Assembly: GCA_963691815.1 (NCBI GenBank)
Contig: OY829661.1
Location: 16,368,849-16,432,848, forward strand
DNA length: 64,000 bases
Origin: Echiichthys vipera
Lineage: Eukaryota > Chordata > Actinopteri > Perciformes > Trachinidae
Direction: 5' to 3'
The notes beneath the pieces are model-generated. The model was not told the origin of the DNA. It saw only the letters and a program-made list of their open reading frames with translations, and ran no database searches. Position numbers and translations under genes: made by a program. Shown one piece after another: positions 1 through 10,818 of the stretch. Within the stretch, counting starts at the first letter, position 1, and every line of letters starts with the position of its first letter.

Positions 1-379
1 TTGTGGGACATACAGTATATTGTGAGATTTCCATGTCTTTTTTAGTTATATTGCAGTCAAGGTGCCAGTAAAAGTATTAAAACACTCAATCCAAAGAGAA
101 AAACACTTTGGATTGAGTGTGATAGAGGTTTCATTCACTGGCTACAATGAAGGTGCAGAAACACCCTGAACGCAGAATGCTGACCCATCAGAGCAAATTG
201 TGCTTTTTCGGGAGCGGGTCTTAAAGAGACAGGCTCTAAAATGGAGAGGGTGATTACAGGTATATTACGACAGACAGTAAGAGAAAAATAATGTATTTTT
301 TGAACATTAAATTGAGTAAACATTTCCTAATATAAACCCAAAATACAACCATGGACGTGGAATTATATGAGACCTTTAA
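1..379. mobile_element. MITE family A, copy 1 (5' end cut by window)
   Basis: This is a non-autonomous DNA transposon copy. It shares internal blocks with three other copies in the window (near 11.4, 24.0 and 28.0 kb): the 'gtgagatttccatgtc' start region, 'ctcaatccaaagagaaa', and 'ccatcagagcaaattgtg' opposite 'ccaatcggagcagagtg' elsewhere. It ends with GAGACCTTTAA at 369-379, matching the family's terminal inverted repeat (AGGTCCCAT reversed) followed by TTAA. No transposase is encoded. The TTAA flank suggests a piggyBac-type origin; that is inference. Confidence 0.75.
82..120. repeat. Perfect 15-bp hairpin inside MITE copy 1
   Basis: ACACTCAATCCAAAG (82-96) is followed after 9 bases by its exact reverse complement CTTTGGATTGAGTGT (106-120). 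Other copies of the same MITE carry only the left half ('ctcaatccacagagaaatgc'), so the right arm looks like a local inverted duplication private to this copy. Confidence 0.85.
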
Positions 380-2059
380 CTTACATACATTAACATGAAA
401 AAGACTGCAGGGTCACTTCTAATTTTAACATCTGCAGCATTTAATTGTTTCGGAGCATACTTTACAGGCTAAATGTTATTTAACATAACATGTGATACCA
501 AAATAAAGAGAGAGATGGACGAAAAATTCAAACCCAAGTCCAATTTGGTCCAAAATGTATTCTTTAACATTTTTATTTTGTATTTTGACCAAATAGATAT
601 TCTCCTTTGGATTGGACTGATAACCCGTAACAATAGGGAACAAAACAATTCTTATTGGAGTCAAGGAGAGCGACAATACTGGACAACACCAAACAGGGTT
701 TAAAGTTAACATACAAGCACGAGAGACCGCACACTTTTCTGACAGTTTGTTTGCTAGTTTGAGAGCAGCATTTTAGTTAATAGTCATTCATTCTGTCATA
801 TAGTTAAATTTTTCTTGCATTAATTTATGCAGTACCTCTGTTCTTGTTCATGGATCTTCAGTGAGTCTTTCCTTGGTCAAAAGATGCAGCACTGGTTAAA
901 TTGGCTTCTGAAACAGCAGGAATTGGAACAACCCAACTGTGTAGTGAGAGAAGGGAGTCTGACATTTAAAATCAATGTTAAATCTAATTATATGGGCACT
1001 TTACATTTTGTTGTTTTTGTTTGATAGTTAGATTATCTTTATGAACCGTTTTAATATTTGAATATTAAGGTTACGTTTTAGTTTTAGGAGTTTTAGTAGT
1101 AGAGTTAATTGTTTATTCCTGCACCCTGTGCATGAAGGCTGGCCTCTGTCTATATAAACATTCCCTCTTGCTCACTTATGTTTAGTTCATTGTTGTCTAG
1201 TTTTTTGCATTATTTTCTACATGTTAAATATGTTGGTTACCTTTAATTTATTGATTAACATCTTGATTATTTATGATTCTAATTATAATTGTAAATAAAT
1301 TACTGGTTTTGCCTTTTCAACAGCTTGAACCCCACTGATTGGTGCCTGACAGTCAACCCAGAATCAGTAGTGTATGCTTTTATGTTGTAGCATGCCAAGG
1401 TAGACCTGAAGGGGGAAAAAACTCCAAAGCACAGTAACAACAGACGGAAGTCTCATTTTATGGATGTTACTGATTTTATTGTGTTTTGCGTCATGTTCTA
1501 CAATGTGTCCAGATTCTCCCCGGTTATCAAATTAGTTATCATGAATAAATGAGGTTAGATCATGAGTGATGTGGGCATGATTTGTGAGCTGCTCTCTAAT
1601 GTGGGTGCAGAAAATAGATTGATTCAGGCTTAATAATGAATCAGCTCTCCATACAAATGTTGACAGCAAGGAATCCTGGCTCTTCCTGATGTTATCAGTC
1701 AGGACACTGGACTTAAAAATCAATTTTAAAGCATGACAATGTAGGCCCCGTACTGCAATCATTGAATAGTCTGAATAAGGAAATGTTCTATTACTATTTA
1801 AATAGTTTGTTGAACTGACTTTTTTTTTGTGAATCATCATCTCAATTTTATTAAGTGGGGCCAAGGTAGAAATATTTTAAGCAACTGAGCTGCAAGGATG
1901 TCTGTAAAATAATTGGTTCACCCTTTACTTGCAGTCAGAACCACTAAGTATCACAAATAATAAGCACTATTATGGCAAAGAGGTTACAATGACAAGCGGT
2001 GACAATCCATTGGGTCATCAATACAACATTTGTACACATATTGCTCTGGAGAGCTAGCT
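380..2059. other. Intergenic, no gene recognised
   Basis: The sequence is AT-rich with no supported coding exon. Positions 1150-1330 carry a TATA-like 'ctatataaac', then 'gtaaataaattac' about 140 bases later, and a stretch ending 'ggtgcctgacag'. This layout resembles an LTR (promoter plus polyadenylation signal), but no matching second LTR or internal genes are visible. The other ORFs here are short and resemble nothing known to me. Confidence 0.4.
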
Positions 2060-2615
2060 CCCTAGGTTCTGGAGTGAGTTTCTGCCCCAAGTGAAGGAAT
2101 TCAAGTATCTCCGGGTCTTGTTCATGTGTGAGGGTTAATTGGAGCATGAGACTGACAGGCACATTTGCACAGTATCAGCAGTAGTGAAGAGGGAACTGAG
2201 TCAGAAGGAAAAGTTTCCAATTTGCTTCTACGTTTCAACCCTCACTTATGGTCATGATCTTTAGGTAGTGACTGAAAGAATGCAATTAGAGATACAAGTG
2301 GCCAAAATGTATTTTCTCCGTAGGGTGGCAGGGCTCACCCATGTGGGGAAGCGCTGCTCTTTCAGGTTGAAAGGTGCCAGTTGAGCTGGTTCAGGCATCT
2401 GATCAGGATGTTTCCTGGATGCTTTCCTTTAGAGGTTTTCTGGGTACATCCAAATGATAGAGTCCAAGGTAGACCAAGAACATGCTGGAGGGGTTAATGT
2501 ATCAGGATCCTCAACAATCAGCTGAAAATCTCTGCTGGGGAGAGGGACGTCCATACTACCGCACTAAGCCTGCTTCCACCACGACAGATAAGCACCCGAA
2601 AACAGATGGATAAAC
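2060..2615 (+). mobile_element. Decayed 3' part of a LINE reverse transcriptase (Rex1-like)
   Basis: Translation in shifting frames gives the ordered landmarks of the C-terminal end of fish LINE polyproteins: 'EFKYL.VLF' (near 2097-2130), a 'VVKRELS.K' stretch (near 2180), 'STLTYGHDL' (near 2235), 'FLRRVAGLTH' (near 2310), 'WFRHLIRM' (near 2390), then a tail with 'R.QGRPRTCW' and 'LLPPRQ'. It ends at 'cagatggata', typical of elements that finish in ATGGA repeats. Several stop codons and frameshifts make it a dead copy. The clade assignment is from memory and less sure than LINE origin. Confidence 0.75.
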
Positions 2616-4969
2616 AGCTATTTATGTAGAAAGGCTTTTAACCACAGCTATAGGAAAGTCATAATATACAGTCATAAAAATCACATTAGCAAATTGGACC
2701 ACACAAACACTGGGGAATATAAAATAGTAAAGTATTCAATCATTATATTCTGCTTTGACATAAACAATATGCAGAGCAAAAGCCTTTTTTTGTTTTTACT
2801 TTGTTTTGGGGGAGCAAAATATGAATATTTTCTTTTTAAATAATTGATTTTGCAAGTACTTTGTGGGAATATTTGTCCAAACAACTATATGACCATTAAA
2901 ATGGAATTATTAGATTAAAGTTACTAAATTCAAACAAGACTTGCAGTGTCTGAAAGCATAGCGTTTTGTTAACTTTTTAAGACTCTGCAAATACTCAAGT
3001 ACATGATAAAGTTGTGACAAAATCCTGAAAAAAATAAAAAATAAAGATTAGAACCAAAACGTATAACCAAAGAAGCAATTTTGTTTCGTTAAAGGACTAG
3101 ATATATAGGCATTGCCTTTTGGCCTTGTTATCACCATCGTCATCTATGGAACCTTAAAAGTTGTCGAAGTGTTGTCTGATAACAGCAATTAAAGTGTCTT
3201 AATTAGGTTTTTAGGCCAGGAGGTCAAACTCTGGAAAGCTCAGAAAGGCCTGAACTGAAACAAAGAAAGGAATCATGCTGCTCAGACAGAAGATTTTTCA
3301 TCAAAAAAATATACTAATTAATGTTTTATTCCTCATGATCAACTCTTATCTCATCAGAGTTTCTCCCATACATATACAGTATGTTGACGTTTGTAACAAC
3401 TCTAATGACAGAGAATACACTGTAGTCATTTATTCCATAAAGTACATGAAATGCAAACATAATGACAAAAGAGCACTACTAATCCGTGGATGGACTGAAT
3501 TTGAAATATCCATCCAAACAACTGTAATAGTTTTAAAATGCAGCCGATGTACAAAAATGGACCAGCGGAGTCCAGTTGACTAAACTTTCAAATGAAATCG
3601 TTTTGTTGTCCTCTCGTCTTTTTGTCTTACACAACAGCACAGTTCCACATAGTGCAGATTCTCAGTCATCGCTAGGATCTTTCATCTGTGGTGTCAGAGT
3701 CACTGGAGAAAGCCTTGAAGTTATTAAAAAAAGACATCCTGAAGCAAAATGAAACCTGTGCATGACAATAAAAAATCAAAAAGCAATTTCTCACCTTTAT
3801 AACCATGGGAATTTAAAAGCGATCAATGTACTTCGAACAGCCAAAGTTTTTCTAATAAAATGTACAGGAATGTGTCACAGTCACTGGTGTAAAGACATAC
3901 TGATAACTTTTTAAAGCACCTTATTGACATACATCTGAGGATACGGATGAGAGTCTGTCTCAGTTATGCTGCAAAGGTACTGTACGGTGTATATGATGTA
4001 AAGTTTAGATCTAGCTTTGCAAGAAACAGAAGCGCCTGACTGAAAAACAATACTTGTGTAAGTCTGAAAAGTACTTTTTTTTATACAGAGGAGACAAAGT
4101 AAAAAGGTTGGTAAAGAATAGCTACAACTCTCAGGAAGAAGCTATTGAGGTCAAGGGTGTTCTTGATGCTCGTGGTCTAAATGGACCAGTACTTTCAGCC
4201 AAAATAAAACTGTAATAGGACTACTGAGGATCTGGGAGGCTGTTTCTGTCAACCTATGCAGGTAGCTCACTGTGCTACTTGCTTCACTCCACTTTTCTTT
4301 TTTACCCGCACTTGTCCGACTGATCAAAACACAGTCAAGTAGGTAAACACATAGAGGTGGAGAGTAAAGTGGTGCTGACTCTGTAATTGTGTGAGGCAGC
4401 ATTATGTTTGCCCTTCAAGGTACATCAGAGGAGCAGCAGAAGAGAGCACAGCCATGCAAACGTCTTCATTTGTGAACAAAAAAATCTTTATGTGCAGACT
4501 TAAAATCACACTTGCTCTGAATTACATTTCATCAATAAAGATAGTGTAGATATTATTAGCTAATGTGTGGATGTTGGAGGCCTTTCTTGACCTACAGACT
4601 CTTTCTTGACTGTATACATGTCATCTGAATGAAATGTGCTTCAAATGTACTAAAATATCAATTTGTAGATCAATTAGTAAAAATGAATATATTTGTATTT
4701 TGTGAACCAGCACCTCATTAGATTGTTTCTCCACACCTCTTATTGACTTGTCAGGCTCCCTGGTCACTTTTACCACTAGGGGGGGAGCAATAACCAGTGC
4801 CACAGACACTAACAGAACATGAATGAATAATATGACTAATATGAATGCACTTCTACTAATTATAGGGGTTGATCATAAATCTCTGACTGAATGAATTACT
4901 GACCATCAGGACTCTTTTGGTACTCTGAGCAACTCATCTCATCTTAGATCTCCGTCAGCAGGGCCTTGG

Positions 4970-4973
<4 letters not shown>
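2616..4973. other. Intergenic, no gene recognised
   Basis: I see no coding exon, RNA gene or full transposon. The stretch 3590-4440 is less repetitive than its surroundings and could be untranslated sequence of a neighbouring transcript, but nothing here shows that. Confidence 0.3.

Positions 4974-5052
<79 letters not shown>
4974..5052. repeat. (TG)n microsatellite
   Basis: An uninterrupted TG dinucleotide run of about 79 bases. Confidence 0.98.
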
Positions 5053-5053
<1 letters not shown>

Positions 5054-5355
5054 GCTTTTTAATGTATTTTATACCTTTCTGCTTTTCCTATGTTCTAACA
5101 TATGCTGTTGTTTGTGAGTAGCCATTATTATTATTATTATTGTTATAGTTATTATTATTTTTATTATTACCTGTTATCAGATATAGTGGGGAAATGAGCC
5201 AGTCTCAGCGGGACTTACCTCATCATAAAAATGTATATGAGAAACTTGACGTCAAGATGTATTTTCTTTTAATTCATATCCAAGGTAGCGGCCTTATCAG
5301 AAAACACAATAACACATTTTTAAAGAAGCTTAGTGGAATATGCCTATTTTTCCAT

Positions 5356-5680
<325 letters not shown>

Positions 5681-7138
5681 GTGGCATTAAAAGTTAAAGT
5701 TAGTTTAAAAAGTTCCATTAACTTTCAGATTCATAAAACAAAATGCATAAGTACTTGTGGTAAACCTTTATGGGGGTGAAACTGCCTATTAGGTAATGAT
5801 TCGGGGGATGCTGGTTATAGCGGGGAAGTCATTAAATGTTATTATTATTATTAGATAAATACAGACAAGATAACAGGAAAATAACAAAATAAGTGCATGT
5901 TCCACGTACTGGGTCCATCCTGTGACGCTGTGTGTCTTGAATTAATGCAGACTGTCTTCATTCACTGGACTCCCCACACAGAGAGAAGAGAGAGCTCTGG
6001 AGGTGGGGGGTGTCACGTGGGCATGTAGACCCAGCCAATCAGGAGTAAGTGCGCATTGCGATCCTGTGCAGAGGGCTTGTTTTATTAAAGGGTTGGTGGT
6101 GATCAATGAGCGAGTGGAGCTGTCCACGGTGCTGGGTGCTGAAAGTTTGTTCAGGATGGACTGACTTTCAGCACCGTGGACAGTTACACTTTCAAAAACG
6201 CCTATTCAAAAACAATAAATATGACCGTGCATGTAGTAAAAGACCTCGTGTATATATTTTAAACTCTTTCTTTCCGATCAGCGGATGTTTAGAATATTTA
6301 TTGTTGTATGCTGATGCCATGGTGATTTAAATGGGATACAGAGGGAGACAACTTTACGATTCCAATGCAACTGAAGCAAGGAAAGCAAACTGCGCACCTC
6401 TGACTATAATCCCACCACAAAAAACAAGAAACATAACTCCAGTATAGCCCTAACAGCCATGAGACTAAATTTGTTGCTGCTGCATACGCCGGGACGTGTG
6501 GATGATTGGGTTTCAGACTTTGGTTTATGCCTCCACAGCTGCTCAATCTCAGCAGTTTGGCTGTATTTTCCTCAGGGTGATATAACTCTTCTACTCCATT
6601 AATAACGCAGCCACCAGCGGTCACATCAATCTGTGGCTGCAGACACGCACGAGCCTCGGCCATATAGGTGCTACAGGCCTGCACGGTCACATGGTCAGCG
6701 GCCAATGGGCTGAATGGAAGCGGCAGCATCGTGTTAAATCAGCGGTGACAGCGAGCTACGTGTGTTTCCTCTGAAGTCAATAAATGGGGAAATCAGTCAA
6801 GAATTTATGAATAGGCCTGTTGTGTGGAAACGCTTATTAACATATGTGTGTATCCCGGTGCAAATGTATGACACTTAACAACAGTATGACAACAGTATAA
6901 CTGAGAAAACACACATTTTCATATGTTTCAATGTACATCTTTAAAAACATCTTCCTTTACTCTCGTAACAGTTTCAGAAAGAAGTTTTTTTTTTGGTTTG
7001 CATTAAAAGTTCAGATATTTGTAAAGGTGTAAAAGTGCAGGTGGATCTCCAAAAATAGCATTCATTCTGTAGCCTGTAGTTTCTGTTGATCCTGATAAGA
7101 TAAGGCTGGGCTTCACATCTCATGGTTGCAACCTTTTC
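5681..7138. other. Upstream region of kcnn2
   Basis: The sequence becomes more GC-rich from about 5900 toward kcnn2. It contains one strong hairpin (6120-6183). A 143-codon antisense ORF at 6298-6729 resembles nothing I know and is probably chance. The transcription start of kcnn2 probably lies here, but no TATA box or other decisive element is visible. Confidence 0.4.
6120..6183. repeat. 20-bp hairpin with a 7-base duplicated bulge
   Basis: The left arm CTGTCCACGGTGCTG...AAAGT (6120-6146) and the right arm ACTTTCAGCACCGTGGACAG (6164-6183) are exact reverse complements over 20 bp once the 7-base direct repeat GGTGCTG (6135-6141) is set aside. The loop is 17 bases (6147-6163). Confidence 0.9.
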
Positions 7139-7315
7139 ATGACGTCGAGACAGTTGTTTTGGTACCCTCTCCTGCCCAATCGGAGGCACCGCTCACATTC
7201 TACCGGAGCCGAAATGGGTCTATTCATGCAGCGGCTCTGTCCTCCCGTAAGTACCATAACGCCCTTCGTCGGGTGCTCTGTGGTACCCGACTGCTGCTTT
7301 AAACGGCAGCACTGA
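7139..7315 (+). other. 58-codon ORF resembling the extreme N-terminus of long SK2, out of frame with kcnn2
   Basis: The frame starting ATG at 7139 runs 58 codons to TGA at 7313-7315, one base before the kcnn2 ATG at 7317. Its product contains 'PNRRHRSHSTGAEMG' and 'STITPFVGC'. As I remember the mammalian long SK2 protein, the roughly 56 residues before its 'METPLQ' contain 'TNRTRRLDSTGAGMG' and 'PTITHCAGC' at equivalent spacing. In the main kcnn2 frame, the codons just before 7317 read 'LNGSTDM', like the mammalian 'FNSPDM'. This suggests one N-terminal region split by a single frame change between about 7260 and 7305. It may be a real lineage change (making it an upstream ORF), or a sequencing or assembly indel. 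Confidence 0.5.
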
Positions 7316-7316
7316 C

Positions 7317-8084
7317 ATGGAAACCCCATTGCAGCTGCAGAACGATTTCTTCCCAGAGCAGCAGTTCCAGCACTGTAAGTACCAGCACTACTGCGGGCGC
7401 GAGGATCGGATCAGCAAGCAGCACGACCGATGCTGCACCTGCAATAACTGCACCTGTGATGCGAGAAAAAGCCTCGTCTTTCGCGGGACGTCGCCGACCA
7501 CTGTGGGAACTTTAAGGACACCTTCGGAAACGTCTTCGAGGCAAGGTTGCCAGAACAGCGTCTGCGAGTTCACACCTTCTAGTCATGGTAGTTCATCCAG
7601 GCATCATCATCATCCTCACCGTCAGCAGCAGCAGCAGCATTGCCGCGATCGGCAGCGGGGCAGCCTGGGCAGCAGCCACAAAGACAGTAACTCCTACAAT
7701 GAAATAGCCATGAGCAGCTGCAGATACAACGGCGGCGTAATGCGGCCGCTGAGCAACTTGAGCTCGTCCCGCAGAAACATACACGAGTTTGATTCCGAGT
7801 CCCAGCCTTTGCAGCCCATCTCAGCCGCAGATGCGTCGGACACTTTAGTCTCCAAGCCGGATAATAATTCCACCACACTGATGCCACACGGAGGGGGAGG
7901 CTGCGGCCACAGCGGCGGTAAATCGGGGAAAAAGAAGAACCAGAACATTGGGGAAAAGCTCGGGCACAGGAGGGCCTTGTTTGAGAAAAGGAAGCGGCTC
8001 AGCGACTATGCTTTAATCTTTGGGATGTTTGGGATCGTTGTTATGGTTATAGAGACTGAACTCTCATGGGGAGCCTATGGAAAG
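7317..8084 (+). CDS. kcnn2: kcnn2 coding exon 1
   Basis: 256 codons: the long N-terminus with Ser/His/Gln-rich stretches, then the basic block KSGKKKNQNIGEKLGHRRAL and S1 up to ELSWGAYGK. The donor is AAG|GTGCGT (phase 0). The open frame runs 13 codons into the intron before a stop. Confidence 0.95.
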
Positions 8085-10756
8085 GTGCGTATCTTCACCG
8101 TTCAGAGTCAATTGAGTAGCATGTGACTGACGGAGCAAGTAAATAAAAAAAAGAAGCCAAGAAGTCACTTTAAATAAGAAGTCTGGGCTCACTGCAAAGT
8201 GTCCCGTGTAGTCACGCCGTCACATGCAGGCCAAAAGGCCCACGGCTGTCCAGCCATGATCCTGACTTGTACAAAAATATATCATGTTAGAATTTGTTGC
8301 ACACTTAAGGAAGCTGAATCATTACTTTGCTTTTATGTCATGATGTTGTGTGTTGTTTGGCTATAGTGTTGTCGCTCTTTTCCAGGAGTCCCTGTATTCA
8401 TTAGCTCTAAAATGCCTGATAAGCCTTTCTACAATCATTCTCCTGGGGCTGATTATCATTTACCATGCAAGAGAGATACAGGTAATGTAACACTTTTCTT
8501 ATTCTTTAACTGTTGGCGTTGAAGGGTCAGCTGTTGGCTATACTAGCAAATGTTTAATTGCATTTAGTAAATGCTCAGTTTAATGTCAAATTAACGTGTC
8601 TGTGCAACTTTATAGGATGTCACAAATAGGTTTGATAGTCAATAGGTTTTGCAGAAAATTAGTATTTGCTTGTTAGAAAAAGAGTTTCCTAAATTTACCA
8701 AAGCAAATAACTTCCTTTAAAAAAGCAAGTGAAGTATTTTAGTTTCTGTGCAGTGTGGGGCAGTTGAATTACTCAGTGAAACCACATTTTTTCTTTATCA
8801 TATAATTCTTCATTCCATAAAAAATGTCTGTTGGTTCCACAACTCTGGATGTTTTAAATATCAAAAAAGCTGTACAGCCATGTGATTGCATCAATGACGG
8901 TAGAGGTGTTAGGACTGTTAGACTGATCCATGTTTTTGAAGGCTCATTTACAGATCATCATACATTTTGGTAAGATTTAGGAACTCCTCACAGGGCTCAG
9001 TGAATGAATAGATTGTCAGCCTGCCCAGTTTCAACTCTTGGACAGTTTTATGACCTTGCCTCAGAGCATTGTTGCGTTACTTACAGTTCATCCTGAGCTT
9101 TAGCACTTGTGTCTTTTGTTGCCACAAAATGAACGGTGCCACTTTTCCGCAGGGTTGCATGGACATATGCCGCCTGGAAGCTTACATGTATAAGATATTC
9201 CTTTTTCTCTTTTGTTTTTAATTTGAAAACTTCACTTGAAAAAAACGCAACTGATTTTCATTATCTCATATCTCAAATGACACCATGTTTAATCATATTA
9301 ATGGGTGACAGATGATGATCTTTTAAAATGCCTTTAACTGAACTGTTTGCGCTGATCCAGCTGTTTCCATCTGCTAATATTCCACATTTAGATATGTTTT
9401 AGAAGAACAGAAAATATTACATATGGGCAAAACATGAGGTTCTTATCTTTTTATATTAAAATGTCACATTAGCTACAGTATATTCATCAGCTTTGTTGCT
9501 ATATTTAGTGCTTACAAGTCCCAGGGGAGTAGCCCAACAGTTAAGTGTGCCCCCCCCCCCCTTCAGATGTTGTAAAGTTTTCTTTATGAGAAGTGATAGA
9601 AATGCACAGACATCATTACCATATTCAGAAGTGCTCTCATTTCCCCAGCACACAGTCTGTAGCTGTTTATAGGTTGGAAAGCATAAGTTTGCACGAGAGT
9701 ATCGTATTCGTTCTTCCCTCGGCCTCCGCACCTTTTACTTAATCCTGTGTAAATTATTCAATTCATAAACTGAGCTTTTAAACTTCTTGCTTGTGCGCAC
9801 TTTTCCTGATGTTAAATAATGTAATGATTTAGGTGTGGCTAATGTTTTGCAGAGGTGCATTTATCATCACAGCATGTTTCCATAGTGAGTTTTATAACAG
9901 ATTGTGTTAAATTGGTATTTGTGCCTCAGCAGTATGATCCCCGATCACAGTTAACCGGTTAAAATCCTTGAGCACGGGGTTGTGCTGCACACTTTCAGTC
10001 ACTGTTTCTCATATATTATCACTGTTGTGGTGCAGCAACACATCTCTTTTGATAAATATGGTGATGACAGCAGTTTTTAAAGAGCTTGAAGCCTCTGTTT
10101 TGGACATTAAAAATGGCTGTGGAGCAATATTCTTTCCCTCACTACAGGCAAGCTGAAATTTTCATTTCAGCTCTCTAACAAGCTTTTCAAACCATTCCTT
10201 TAATTGTCAGTAGTGGCACATTCACCCCACAGGAAGTCTGCTGCAAGCCTCTTTGATCCAGACTGCTCTGACAGTCACGCCGATATCCAAAACATTTTTC
10301 ACCCTATAGCTCCCTCTCTCTACACAATAAAGATGTTTCCTCTTCCTCTGACCTAGAAAACTTTATTAAGACAATTGGTTGTCCCAGAGTTGATTACTGT
10401 GATGCACTTTTCAACGCACATCCATCCCCTCTCCTCAGTGATTTATACAAAGTTTATTTCAACCTGAACACAAATGAATCCGAAAACGTCATCGCATCAC
10501 TGCAGTCTTGATCACTCCGTGCTGTTTCTCTCTAAATGTACGAGTTGATTAGAACGTCCGTCCTGTAATTCATCAAGTTCCCTTTGGAACAAAACTATCA
10601 GCCAGTTCCTAGAAACTGACTCAGTCCTACTATTTGCAGTTCATAGTGTTTATGCTTCGACTTCCACCAGCTTCGGCTTTGCTTCCCTGCCTGAGGGGCT
10701 TTTGTGCCTGTTGTTGCTAATCTGTCATTACTTGGTTCCTGCACACTCACATATGT

Positions 10757-10818
<62 letters not shown>

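Noticed and set aside
6298..6729. 143-codon antisense ORF upstream of kcnn2
   Set aside because: No recognisable domain, no codon periodicity that I can see, and it lies in GC-rich promoter-proximal sequence where chance ORFs are common.
7579..7948. Antisense ORFs opposite kcnn2 exon 1
   Set aside because: They are shadows of the GC-rich, repeat-containing exon; compositions (poly-Cys, poly-Ala, poly-Phe) are mirror images of His/Gln/Lys-rich coding sequence.
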